A DNA stretch of 64,000 nt, taken from Synaphobranchus kaupii (taxonomy: Eukaryota; Chordata; Actinopteri; Anguilliformes; Synaphobranchidae). The stretch is from positions 50,958,157 through 51,022,156 of the forward strand of contig CM056381.1 in the NCBI GenBank assembly GCA_029718625.1, written 5' to 3'. Within the stretch, counting starts at the first letter, position 1. Every line of letters begins with the position of its first letter. Below the pieces are notes generated by a model. That model was not told the DNA's origin. It did no database searches and worked only from the letters and a program-made list of their open reading frames with translations. Below, piece by piece: positions 1 through 12,060 of this stretch. Both the position numbers and the translations under genes were made by a program.

Positions 1-2287
1 TCTCTCAGTATCTCAACTCACTATGTCCTCTTGTCTCCAAACCAGCCCGACTATCACCCCCCTCCCCGTGGCTGACGGATTCTCTCAGATCCAGCTGAAC
101 CATGCTACGAGCCGCTGAGAGAAAGTGGAGGAAATCCAGATCCCCAGAGGACCTGGCCTCCTACCACACTCTGCTGGCAGCCTTCACAGCTGCAACCACA
201 TCAGCTAAAACTTAATTTTTCCAGTCTAAAATTGATACATGTCTATCTAACCCACGTAAACTCTTTTCCACCTTCTCCTCCCTGCTCACCCCCCCTCCAC
301 CCCCTTCACCCTCCTCCCTCTCTGCAGATGACTTCCTGACCCACTTTGAGGGGAAGGTGGCCGCGATCCGGAACTCCTTCACGCATCCGGTGACACCCCA
401 CATCCCCCATACTGAACCCATCGCTACACTGTCGTCCTTCAAGACTCTGGAGGACTCAGATGTGCTCGAGCTGGTGACGCGCCATCGCTCAACCACCTGT
501 CCACTAGACCCCATACCTTCAGCAGTCCTCCAGTCTATATCTGCTGAGCTCCTTCCATATCTGTCCTCCATTATTAACACCTCCCTAATCTGTGGCCATG
601 TTCCTGCTGCCTTTAAAACTGCCCGTGTAACCCCACTCCTTAAAAAACCTAGCTTAGATCCTGCTGATGTCAGGAACTACCGTCCTGTATCTCTCTTGCC
701 CTTCCTGTCCAAAACAATTGAACGTGCTGTCCTTAACCAACTGTCTGTTTTTCTCCACCAGAACAACCTGCTTGACCCGCATCAGTCTGACTTCAGAACC
801 GGCCATTCCACTGAAACTGCTCTCCTGGCTGTGACTGAGGCACTCGCCACTGCTAGAGCCTCCTCCCTCTCCTCTGTTCTGATTCTCCTTGACCTGTCTG
901 CAGCATTCGACACGGTCAACCACAAACTCCTCATCTCCACACTCGCTGAGATGGGCATTTCTGGAACTGCCCTCTCTTGGTTTGTATCGTATCTCACTGA
1001 TAGATCCTACCAAGTCTCCTGGAAGGGTTCCGTCTCTGCTCCCCATCCCCTGTCTACAGGAGTCCCGCAGGGATCTGTACTGGGTCCTCTGCTGTTTTCT
1101 ATGTATACTAAGTCTCTTGGCTCAGTAATTCATTCACATGGCTTCTCATACCATAGCTATGCTGACGATACTCAACTCTTCCTCTCTTTCCCTCCCTCTA
1201 CCCCACAGGTTAAGGAGAGGATATCTGCTTGTCTGACTGACATCTCTGAGTGGATGGCTACCCATCACCTTAAGCTCAACCTTGACAAGACAGTGCTCCT
1301 CTTCATGCCGTACAAGACCTCCCCACTACATGACCTCTCCATCACCGTTGATGGGACCGTGGTGGCTGCCTCCCGCTCTGCAAGGAACCTGGGAGTGGTC
1401 CTGGACGACCGGCTGGACTTCAAATAGCACATCAGGGTGACGGCACGGTCCTGCAGGTTCCTCCTGTACAACATCAGGAGGATTCGACCGTACCTGACCA
1501 CCTACTCCACCCAGCTTCTTGTCCAGACCATGGTCACCTCACGCCTGGACTACTGCAACTCCCTGCTCGCAAGCCTACCGGCCTGCACCATTCTGCCTCT
1601 TCAACTGATCCAGAATGCAGCTGCCCGGCTTGTGCTCAACCTCCCGAAATTTTCCCATGTAACCCCCCTGCTGAGGTCTGCCAGTTGCAGCCAGGATCAG
1701 GTTCAAAGTTCTGACCTGGCCTACACTGCAGCCAATAGGACAGGCCCCGCCTACCTGCAGGACTTAATCCAGAACTATGTTCCTGCTCGACCACTTCGCT
1801 CTTCTACAGCAGGGCGACTGGCACTTCCCCCCCTCCGTGTCAAAGGCTCTCGCTCGCCCCGACTGCGGAGTTTTTCCACATTAGCTCCTCAGTGGTGGAA
1901 TGAACTTCCCATTCCCCTACGTTCTACTCCAACCCTGCCTGCATTCCGTCGAGGACTGAAGACACACCTCTTCAGACTCCACCTTGACTGATATCCTCAC
2001 CTAGGAATATCAGTTCCCTGTTTACTAGTTCCCTGTGTTTTCCTGTCTGTTTATTATAGTTTATAATAGTATTTAGAATAGAAGTGTAGTATTGCTGATT
2101 TACCCACAGCTTACTGTGAACTACAGTCAACGTTCATTACTAGGGATAGCTGCTACATTATGGGAAGGATGTGCTTTGTCTTGTCTGTTCTGTAGTGATC
2201 TTGATGATGTCTCTGTACGCACTTACTGTACATCGCTTTGGATAAAAGCGTCTGCTAAATGAATGTAATGTAATGTAATGTAATGTA
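1..2287 (+). mobile_element. L2/Maui-like LINE, 3' part, decayed
   Basis: This non-LTR retrotransposon is open to the left edge. Its reverse transcriptase is readable from about 357 to 1427: a finger/palm segment with LLDLSAAFDTVNH, the turn STGVPQGSVLGPLLF and the catalytic box SYADDTQLF. A TAG at 1425-1427 breaks the frame. The C-terminal region continues at 1437-1991 ([11 protein letters not shown], then APQWWNELP and [11 protein letters not shown]). Near 1680 a small deletion and frameshift remove the usual segment between LLRS and the arginine-rich stretch. The 3' end has the signature ctttggataaaagcgtctgc followed by ATGTA repeats (about 2255-2287), which is the usual tail of fish L2-type LINEs. 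No endonuclease domain lies in the window. The copy is inactive. The RT assignment is firm; the clade name rests on motif style. Confidence 0.88.
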
Positions 2288-2540
2288 ACATGGCCATGCC
2301 TAGAACCGGCCCCGCGGCCCTCCAGGACTGGAGTTTGAGACCCCTACTCTAAATTCAGCAGAAATACTGCAGACTCCTTTACAGCTACAGTGAATCACAT
2401 ACAGATATGTGATTCTCCTTCCTCTTCCATTTGTGTTGCTCTCATATTTTCATCCCTGAGGATTAACACTGTAATAAAAATTCTGTTAAACTCCAGTGTT
2501 AAAGTTTACATACAGTTTGCCCTTTGATCAGCAACTGACT

Positions 2541-2548
2541 TATAAAAA
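2541..2548 (+). promoter_or_regulatory. TATA box of the alkaline phosphatase gene
   Basis: TATAAAAA lies 58 bp upstream of the start codon at 2606, so transcription would begin near 2570 with a 5'UTR of about 35 nt. A TCF/LEF-like CTTTGATC lies just upstream (2522-2529). The position relative to exon 1 is the evidence; the start site itself is inferred. Confidence 0.55.
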
Positions 2549-2605
2549 GGGACAGAAAACTGTACCTTTGCAAACATACCTACATTTTTATAGAAGTGAT
2601 ACACC

Positions 2606-5600
2606 ATGTCTCTACAGAGTGCATCCCTCATTATTGGATTACTGTTTTGTCTCCAGGCCAAATGGTCCTCTGCTGTAATTCCTGGTATGTAACGTGTGCT
2701 TTCCTTTTTTGTGCCTTTATCACCAAGTAGCATAAGTGTATTAAATGTAAATTTAACTCCCAATGTTAAATGTTCAATATATGCAGTGTACAGTATGTAG
2801 TATATTACACACACACACACACACACACACTCCCACACACACACATACATACCTGTGAAAAAGTTTTTCTTGACAGAAACAACATATTTTATTGATTCTG
2901 TTTGGTACTTCTTGGAAAGGTCCCAGCAACTAACTTGAGGTTGGAAGGTCCTGGTTGATGCGTCCCACAAGGCATTATTGTAAATAAATTTGATTAATTA
3001 TAAATGGAAGTTCTGTGTCTTCTTCGTGATAATACACTTTTGCATTCTTGAATCAGTAACACTGATGTTCTCCACTTTTGTAAGTCAGTCTGGATAAATG
3101 CATTAAGTGATGATGATTATTATTATTATTATTATTATGAATATTATTATTACTATTATTATTATTAGTTTTATTATATTATTTCAGTGATGGACTTTAG
3201 ATACTGGTGAATGTATAGCAATAGTGTGCAGCAGTATTCCCAGTGTAGCGTCTCTACGACCGTGCTGTGATGGGCCCGTATTTGGGTCCTCTGTGACTCC
3301 TCTCTTGTGTGCTTCTCTGCAGTAGAGGAAGAAGACCCCAATTTCTGGAATGTGAAAGGAAAGGAGGCCCTGAAGAAGGCCCTGGATCTAAAGCCCAACC
3401 CACACCGAGCCAAGAACCTCATCCTTTTTCTTGGTGATGGTGAGGGAGGGAGGGAGGGAGGGTGGGGGCAGGCAAAGTACTGTTAAGACAAACATAAACT
3501 GGTAATATCCATGTGTTGTGGAAGTCACCTCTTGAATTGGATGTTTGTATAAAAGTTAGGGACTGTTGCAGATTTTGTGAAATCTTTTTTTTCATGTTAG
3601 CAGCACATGCTAATAGTAATAAACTTTCTTTACAGTGTATAACAGCTCATCGCTGAATGTCTGATTGCACAAACTGTTTGAGTGATTTGTACATTGAGTG
3701 AGATGCTATTAAATTGAGTATATCTCTGGATCCACACAAGAAATATTATATCTACCTAAAATTCATATACGTATGCATCTTAAGCTACCCAGAGGCTTCA
3801 GAAGGCCAGGACAATACCCTGCAGAAATGAAAATTAATGCTTGGCCTGAATTGCTTCATATATGCATATTCTGTCATGTAACAGCCATTTCAACACCAAA
3901 TTAGCTGTTTGGCTAAGAAGGCCTGCTCAGCCAGGCTGCCTGCCTAGTTTGGTTTGGTGTTGGTGACCAATACTCAAAATAATCAAATAATGATTTTCTT
4001 TAAATTGTGTGTCTCACAAATAAAAAGGAGCAAAATCCCCTTTTTGTAATGCCTCAGGTGCCACTCCATCTCAGGAATTAGTCATCTTACACACGCGCCA
4101 GACATATTCTGGTGCATATTCACGTGAGCAACTGATTCCTGAGATTCAGCTAGAGCTACATCTCAGCAATCAGTTGATCACGTGCATTAGCAAGGTACTT
4201 AACCTGAATTGCTTCAGTATATATATCCAGCTGTAAAAATAGATAGTATGCAACATGAAAAAAATTATTGTGTAAGTTGCTTTGGATATGAGCGTCTGCT
4301 AAATGCCTGTAATACATTAGCACCAGCATATGTCTGGTCCTTGTGGAAGATGGCATTAGAACCTGTAATCATCTAGCCAAGGTAGCATTAGCACTAGCAG
4401 GTGTCTGACCGATAACGAAAGACGCATTAGCACCTGTTTGCATCTAGCCCATGTGGAAGGTAGCATTAGTACCAGCATGCATCTAGCCCAGGTCTATAGT
4501 GGGCTCATAGCGTGGTGTTTCATTACCACGTTGAGCTTTCTGAGACTGGAGATCTGAGCGTGTATCTGAGCCTTGTGGGAGGTAGCATTAGCACCAGCAT
4601 GTGTCTAACCCGTGTCCAGGGATGGGCATCGCCACAGTGACAGCAGCCCGGATTCTCCAAGGGCAGATGGCAGGGAAGACGGGCGAGGAGAACTCCCTGG
4701 CCATGGACACCTTTCCCTACCTGGCTCTCTCAAAGGTGAGGATCCGCCCCAGAATGCATCACATTCTGAAGACTGAGAATCGTGTTGCCGCCAAAGGCCC
4801 AGATCTGAACGTGGATCATTTGCATATGAATGAGGTCAAATTGGTCAATAAGGAAGCGTTTTTCCAAATGATAGTGCCATGCGCCCATGACAGACAGGCA
4901 GAGGAAGGGTTAATGTTCCACCTTTTGAGTGTGTGCGCTTGCTTGCAGTTTGACCCATTCTCTGTCGTTTCCATCCAGACCTACAACGTGGACCAGCAGA
5001 TGCCTGACAGCGCGGGCACGGCGACTGCGTATCTGTGCGGTGTCAAGGCCAACTATGGCACGCTAGGCCTTAGCGCCGCTGCCCGGCGGCATCAGTGCAA
5101 CTCCACCAAAGGCAATGAGGTCTTTTCTGTGCTGCACAGAGCCAGAATGGCAGGTAGGGATGCCAGACCCCCCCCCCCCCCCTCCCCCAAACACACACAC
5201 ACACACACACCACCACCACCATGCAGTCATCCACCCTGGCACATTGCATTCCCACAACTCTTCTGGAAGCCGCAGGACCTTTGTGCAACTCTCCTGACAA
5301 GGCAGTCTCTTTCATTTACTGAAAGATCTCTACACATTAGCACTGTAAAGACCTGTCCACACCAAGAGCGATAACTATAACAATAACGATGTGAGCATCC
5401 ACACTGATAAACTATAACGTTCTGTAAACAGTGGCACCAAGCACGCACTGCGCTGCACGCTCCAGCTGTGTCGGCAGCTTATAAATTCTGATGGATTTTG
5501 ATTGGCTGTCAGTCAATGTTTCTATCAGTGTCAGTGCTCTGAAAGTGATCCCAATGATATCGTACGTCACTGTCGCTGTCATTATGGTTGTGGTGTGGAC

Positions 5601-8600
5601 TCCGCCATCCACTTGAGTTATAACGATTTTTAAAACGATATATTTATAGTTACTGTTATAGTTATCATTCTTGGTTTGAGACGGGCCTTAAGGCCTGACA
5701 ATATGCTTTGGACAGGGAGGTCAGTTGATTAATGACTTTCATTGTATGTATTTGTTTCAACCAAAAATGTAATGCATGGTGCAATGGTTATTTAAGAAGA
5801 GAACATCCACCAAGATGTCTGTGCAACACCTTTGTGCTTCCCTGCTGCGCATATACAGCACAGTACATTACAGTACAGGCTTTTCTCCTGCTGCATTTGG
5901 CTCTCCCCCAGTTCACCTCAGAGGCCTGTGGAAATGCTCTAGTGGAAAGCATCATTGTGGAAGATTCTGATGACTCTGTACATGCTTGAGTGATAGTCTG
6001 GAGGTTTTCTGATGATTCCGTATCAGATTGAATGCCAGTGCGGAAGGTTCTGATGATTCCATATCAGCTTGAGTGATAGTCTGGAAGGTTCTGATGATTC
6101 CGTATCAGCTTGAATGCCAGTGTGGAAGGTTCTGATGATTCCGTATCAGCTTGAGTGATAGATTGGAAGTTTCTGATGATTCTGTATCAGCTTGAGTGAT
6201 AGTCTGGAAGGTTCTGATGATTCTGTATCAGCTTGAGTGATAGTCTGGATGTTTCTGATGATTCTGTATCAGCTTGAGTGATAGTCTGGAAGCTTCTGAT
6301 GATTCTGTATCAGCTTGAGTGATAGTCTGGAAGGTTCTGATGATTCAGTATATTCTGTGTTGAAGGGAGGATAGATTCTGATGACTGCCTTGTGTCCCAT
6401 GTTGCAGGAGTCATAGATTCTGATGATCGTGTGTGTTCTGCGTTTCAGGGAAGTCGGTGGGCGTTATATCCACGGCACGGGTCCAGCATGCCTCCCCGGC
6501 GGCCGCATACTCACACACGGCCAACAGGGGGTGGTACAGCGATGCTGAACTGTCCCCTGACGCAGTCCAGCACGGGTGCCGGGACATCGCCTACCAGCTG
6601 GTCCACAACACCGACATCCATGTGAGATCAGACTGCTACCCCCTTGCATAGAGTTAGAGCATCGGTTGTACTTAGATGCCAGTCTCTCAATACTTCACAC
6701 TAAACATTCTGGTCCTGCATTGGCAGACCAAAGAGTTTTAGTGAGGGGAAATATTTGTGATTATTATTAAGCTGTAAGTATGGTTTTGATTGTGTTTGTT
6801 TATAATAACTTGAGATTACGCATAGAATCTCTGCCTCAGACCTCACTGAGGAACAATATACAGTATGTTTCAGGTTTGCTCATGAATATGTTCACAACAG
6901 ACCTGTTGTGTTGCAGCCAGACAGGGTGGAATTTTAAAAGTAATTTTTCATCTTGATGACGTTGTTCATTTACTCTGCCTCCATGTAAGCGCTAGCAAAA
7001 TGTGTGTATTCTATACGCCAACTCTCTACATTCTCTTGGCTAAAAGCATAGTACACGTTAACTATGGCTTTATCCGAATCAATGCCCTTACATGCTATTG
7101 AGTATGCTTGTGGAGTACACTGGATGAGAAAGATGTAGGCAAAATGTTCTATAGAGTACTTAAAATCCCCGGATGATATACTTATTTCCGGGTTTTCGCT
7201 GAAAATAGTATGGACAATATGTTTCACATTCTGCATGTCGTGTACTAAACAGTATGCAGGAAACAGGACGCAGTAGATAGGGCTCTGATTCGGACAGAAC
7301 CACTCACTCCATCTCTGTGAAAGGGGGTTGTTTTTTTCAATTTCCCCAATGATTATCCAACTGATTCAACTGTCATCTGTGCAGCCTCGAATGGAAATGT
7401 AGCCACGGACTATGTGTGTCTGACACAGACTGGTGCTTGTGGCGCAGGTAATCCTCGGAGGAGGGAGGAAGTACATGCTGCCCAATGTGACTCAGGATCC
7501 TGAATACCCGGAATCCAGCGGAACCCGACTGGACAGTACTAACTTGATTAATGAATGGCTCCAAGGCAAGAAGGTGAACAAGAACACCCATCCACATATT
7601 ACGGTGAAACCAGATGACCGCGGTTAAATCCCATTCCGTTTTATCCATACTCTTCTCCCCTTTATCGTTTTTATCTATCTTCCAAATCTTGGGTCTTATG
7701 AACAGAAAATTTTTATATCAGCTTGTATTAGTTTTGGCTAAGTATAATTTGCTTATTATTTTATCACAGATTCAGGAAGAAGTCCCCGAATCAAAGATGC
7801 AACAAATTCAGTTAGAACACCTCCTATTTTGATTTTACAGTAATAATATTTAAAATTTCCTTTTAGAACGCAAGATTTGTGTGGAACAAGGCAGAGTTGG
7901 ATAGTGTGGATGTGGATAAAACAGACTATCTCATGGGTAAGGTTTTATAATAAAGGCATCTTCAGAGTCTCTGAAGAAGAAGCTTGTTGCTTTGAAACAT
8001 CAGTCTGGATTATTTGTCCCTGTTCTATATCAATAAGTAATTTTTTTACATGTGCAACTATGTTATCGAGTGCTCCATTTTTTTTACTCAGCTAGTCTCA
8101 CCCTTTGGAGTTGCATGTGTATGGAAATTCCATTATAAGTATGAGTGTGTGTGATGCACTCAAAACTGCAATGTAAGATGTGGTTGCTGTCTATTGCCTC
8201 TCTCCAGGGTTGTTTGAGCCATCGGACCTGAGGTTTGAGCTGGACCGTGATGTCACCACCGACCCCTCGCTCACGGAGATGATGGAAAAAGCCATCCGGA
8301 TCCTCAGGAGGAACCCCAATGGATTTTACCTTTTTGTGGAAGATGAGTTTTAAGCATTTGCCTGATCCTCAGTCGGAGGGAGGGGAAATAATGCGGGTAG
8401 GACATAATGCAGTACAGAGGTTAGAGTGGTGAACTTGGGGTTCCAGAGAGTGCTGCTCTCAGTCCTGCTGTCGTTCTGGTCCAGGGGTGTTTTGAGATCA
8501 TCCAGTGTCTACATAAAGAGATTTCTTAAGGCTCCTGAATGGGTCAGTCAATAAAGGCACTCTTCATAAGCACAGACTGAGCCTGATAACTAAGACATTG

Positions 8601-11408
8601 CAGTTCTTGCCCAGACTGTATCTTTAGCTGTCACGCTTGTGGCATCTGACCTGAATCTGCAGTGACATTGCCCTTCCAGGGGTAGTGTGAATAGCCAGGA
8701 TTTCTTACCACTATGTTTCAACCAAATTACACACCTGGTGCACTCAGGATGCCAGTTGTCATCAGTGAGAAATATAACACTCCTCTAGGTAAGTGCTAGC
8801 TCTCCTGTAGTACTGTGTGGCCTTTTGTGTGGAAAATAGCCACTGGCATGCAGGAAAGTGCATTTCACACATATAGCCGCGGTTCTCCCTGCAGGAGGTA
8901 TAGATTGTGCTCAGTAATAATTGGAAAGTAGATATTTCCCTCCAGAGCAGAGAGGAAATATTTTGAATGATTCCGTATCGTATTTACAGGCATCTGGTAG
9001 TAGAAGTGAAGCTGTATAAACATCACTCACAGCAAGGAAACTATTGGTAATTAAAATCTAGACACTACACAGGGTCCAAATGATTTCTGACATTTCACAA
9101 GTGCAGAACTGAACACATTTTTTTCTTACCACTTCAGTGCTAAGAAAAAAATATGTTTAGTTCTGCATTTGTGAAATGTCAAAAATCATTCGGACCTGTG
9201 CAGTTTCTGGATTTTAATTACCAATAGTTTCCTTACTGTGAGGCTTGGTGTCAGACTGGACTGGATACTTACATGCTTCCGTGTTTGGCTCTGACCTTCA
9301 AGTGGGAGGATAGATCATGGCCACCACAGTGGAAAGGCCAAACTGGCCCTCACAGAGGCAGTGGAGCTGGACCGGGCCATCAAGAGGGCAGGAGAGCTCA
9401 CCAGTGAACTAGACACCCTATCGGTGGTCACGGCTGATCACTCCCACGTCTTCAGCTTCGGAGGGTATTCCACCAGGGGTAACCCTGTCATGGGTACAGA
9501 GTCTCTTCTCATTTACTTCTAATTCCTCCGATTGCTTATCGCAGTATTGTCACGTTGCAGAAAATCATCATCCCGTACTAACATCCTATGGTGTTTGATT
9601 TGTGTATTCATGTAATGTAGACAGGGACCTGTATCACAAAGCAGGATTACTGAGGATAACTGCACTGAGTAAAAGCCGGACCCCTTCCAAATCTGGAACA
9701 CGGACTGAAGTAAAAAGAGCTGTTCTGGGTTTTACTCAGTGCAGTTATCCAGCTAACGCGGTAATCCTGCTTTGTGATACAGGCCCCAGTACTGAAAAGG
9801 GTGGCTCTAAGTCCTCTAATTCTGTCTTTCTCTCAGGGCTATCAAGAGTTGTAGCTGAGGACGGAAAGCCATTCACTAATGCGCTATATGGAAATGGACC
9901 TGGATACAGGCTAGAGAACGGAAGCCGTCCCAATGTTAATGCTACCATTGCAGGTGAGAGCCTTGTAACTAAATAGTACATTCACTGTAAAAAAAAAAAA
10001 AAGACAACTTCATAATTAAGCAATAATGAAATATTACCCAGTTTTACATTGACTGTATGTTAATTTTAAATTAAAATAAAAAAGTAAAAGTGACCACCTA
10101 GCAGCTGTTGTATAAATCCCACTCCAGTTCAGTGTTTGGTGTTAGTTTCAACACAGTGAAGTTCTAGCACCATCATGTGGCCGCATTTATTCAGGAGATA
10201 ATGGACATTTAGCCCTAAGGCAGTCGCACATATCCTAAGGGCAGTTTGATATTCCGGAGCATCGCAAAGAGGTGCAAGGATACCAACCTAGGTTGGTATT
10301 TTTGACCATGATTTTTAGCGCTTGCTCCGTGTTTGTGGAAAGGAGGCTGGGTCAGTCCTTTGCAGGTGTGTATTTGTGCCATAGTATTGCAGCGTGGCAT
10401 TTTCTTTTTCATTTTGCCACATTAATTCCCATGCATTGGCTTGTGCCTTGTGTTAGTGGCCTTAAAATACCAGAACTGATTCAGGCACATCTCATTTTAA
10501 CCTGCCCCAGTGATTGCCCTTCTCTTTGACAACTGCATTTACATCATCCATATAGAGCCCTAAAGGTCTCACTAAAAGGCATTCAGAGAAAACTTCATTC
10601 ACAGGTACAACACAGTAACTACTATCCTGTTCATCTGACAAACAATCAATATTGTGGCAGACAAATGCAAATAATGTGTGAAGTAAATGACTTCAGGCTA
10701 TCAACTTATCAAAGTGTTAAGTCTTGTATCAAACGTGATTTTTTTGAAGACATTGTGTATTTTTCACAGTAAAGATAGTACAGTACTACACAATGCAACC
10801 AGAAGTAAATATCACTGAATGTTTATTAATGTGATTGTAAATTATTTGTCTGAACACATTTTACATTATGTAATGCAAGTAATTCATCAAGTAATAACAA
10901 TTTCTAAGTGTATTCATGGTAAACAATGCTGGTAAAATAATATTAGTCTCATGACTATTTAATAATTTATTAATTTCCTTCCATTTTTCACTCATCAGAA
11001 TGATTGGAAATGTTGCCCTGGCCCAGACCCATTCAGCATGAATAGTTTTTTCCCCCGCCTAAATTGCTTTGCACGTTCATGCTTCTTTTCTCCTTGTGAG
11101 TACGTCCCGTTCTCCTTTCAGATGCTAACGATTACATGCAGAACGCTGCAGTGCCTCTCCCGTCAGAGACCCATGGCTCAGAGGATGTGGCCATTTTTGC
11201 CAAGGGCCCCATGGCACACCTGTTCCATGGAGTGCAGGAGCAGAGCTACATCGCTCACGCCATGGCCTACGCTGCCTGCATTGAGCCTTACACCGACTGC
11301 CTGCTGCAGCCGTACGTGGAGCCCAGCAATGCCGCGCCCTCACAATTCAACTTCCCGACCCATATATTGAGCCTGCTGCTGGCTGCGTACGCCTACATTG
11401 GTGCCTGA
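2606..11408 (+). CDS. alpi: Intestinal-type alkaline phosphatase, 11 exons
   Basis: This is a secreted, GPI-anchored Zn2/Mg phosphomonoesterase that dephosphorylates nucleotides, LPS and other substrates at the cell surface. Exons: 2606-2684, 3323-3439, 4620-4735, 4979-5153, 6449-6621, 7448-7573, 7867-7936, 8208-8342, 9302-9493, 9837-9953, 11122-11408. They sum to 1587 nt (528 aa plus stop), the length of human ALPI. Exon 1 is a signal peptide ([17 protein letters not shown]...). Catalytic motifs are present in order: DGMG (exon 2/3 junction), [13 protein letters not shown] with the nucleophilic Ser (exon 4), [19 protein letters not shown] (exon 5), FYLFVE (exon 8), GRIDHGHH and TADHSHVF (exon 9), [14 protein letters not shown] (exon 11). 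The C-terminus (NAAPSQFN, then a hydrophobic tail) fits a GPI signal. All phases join in frame and all introns are GT-AG except intron 8, which is AT...AA (see separate entry). The gene could therefore be a functional gene with a non-canonical intron, a young pseudogene, or carry assembly errors. alpi is chosen over alpl by sequence style; which fish paralogue it is cannot be decided. Confidence 0.93.
2807..2845. repeat. (CA)n microsatellite, alpi intron 1
   Basis: An interrupted CA run in intron 1 of the phosphatase gene. No other structure is seen. Confidence 0.9.
3110..3181. repeat. (ATT)n microsatellite, alpi intron 1
   Basis: An imperfect ATT/TTA trinucleotide run about 140 bp upstream of exon 2. 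Confidence 0.9.
4276..4619 (+). repeat. LINE tail fragment followed by degenerate minisatellite, alpi intron 2
   Basis: Positions 4276-4320 match the L2-type LINE tail (gctttggatatgagcgtctgc). From about 4310 to the splice acceptor at 4618-4619, the words agcattagcaccagcat and catctagccc recur as a diverged tandem array. The last unit runs straight into the acceptor of exon 3, so this repeat supplies the polypyrimidine/branch region. The possible branch word CTAAC at 4605-4609 is only 11 nt from the AG. Confidence 0.65.
5161..5218. repeat. Poly-C, (CA)n and (CCA)n tract, alpi intron 4
   Basis: A low-complexity C run, then CA repeats, then CCA repeats, beginning a few bases after the exon 4 donor at 5154. 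It produces several spurious proline- and histidine-rich ORFs on both strands. Confidence 0.9.
5345..5692. mobile_element. MITE-like inverted repeat, alpi intron 4
   Basis: The left arm (5345-5390, containing caccaagagcgataactata) is the imperfect reverse complement of the right arm (about 5645-5692, containing tatagttatcattcttggt). There is no coding capacity. This is probably a non-autonomous DNA transposon; the family is not determined. Confidence 0.6.
5966..6360 (+). repeat. 41-bp minisatellite, about 10 copies, alpi intron 4
   Basis: The unit contains ttctgatgattc, tatcagcttgagtgatag and tctggaagg and recurs about every 41 bp, with individual units 85-95% alike by eye. The array ends about 90 bp before exon 5. 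A further half-unit (gattctgatga) occurs at about 6372 and 6417, so the acceptor side of the intron also derives from it. Confidence 0.85.
6622..7447. other. alpi intron 5, no firm feature
   Basis: AT-rich intronic DNA. A pair of weak inverted words near 7090-7110 and 7230-7260 (agtatgc...gtgtacta type) hints at an old MITE, but the arms are too diverged to delimit. Confidence 0.4.
8343..9301 (+). other. Non-canonical intron 8 of alpi (AT...AA ends)
   Basis: Reading the conserved frame, exon 8 must end GTG-GAA-G at 8342 and exon 9 must begin GT-GGG-AGG at 9302, to give the family sequence [12 protein letters not shown]. The intron then starts ATGAGT (a perfect GTGAGT donor except +1 G to A) and ends TTCAA (a TTCAG acceptor with -1 G to A). 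The only AG nearby (9301-9302) shifts the frame by one base. Retention meets TAA at 8351-8353. The upstream GT at 8336 does not restore frame with that AG. All other ten introns of the gene are canonical. The intron carries a hairpin MITE at 9025-9243, ending 58 bp before the acceptor. Confidence 0.8.
9025..9243. mobile_element. Hairpin MITE, alpi intron 8
   Basis: The left arm (cacagcaaggaaactattgg, 9028 onward) and the right arm (ccaatagtttccttactgtg, ending about 9240) are reverse complements. Complementarity extends inward for about 90 nt per side with a short loop around 9130-9150. It has no coding capacity. It would form a strong RNA hairpin just upstream of the odd acceptor. Confidence 0.8.
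9624..9787. mobile_element. Short inverted-repeat MITE, alpi intron 9
   Basis: Arms of about 60 nt: left cctgtatcacaaagcaggat, right atcctgctttgtgatacagg. A second inner pair (aactgcactgagtaaaa and ttttactcagtgcagtt) continues the hairpin. It lies in the intron between exons 9 and 10, about 50 bp before exon 10. Confidence 0.8.
9954..11121. other. alpi intron 10, no feature seen
   Basis: AT-rich sequence with a poly-A run near 9990. I see no repeat structure or coding exon here. Confidence 0.5.
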
Positions 11409-11494
11409 AAAAGCTCATGCATGGAAGAAGCAGCCCTACAAGTAGCCCTACAAATTCACTACACTCTGTCAGTGAATGTACTGACAGTGATTAA

Positions 11495-12056
<562 letters not shown>

Positions 12057-12060
12057 TTAA

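Noticed and set aside
5966..6360. CRISPR-like array
   Set aside because: Units are head-to-tail without unique spacers and lie in a vertebrate intron; it is a minisatellite.
8104..8207. Alternative upstream start of alpi exon 8
   Set aside because: The acceptor ctctccag at 8207 gives the exact family sequence GLFEPSD; no other acceptor keeps frame.
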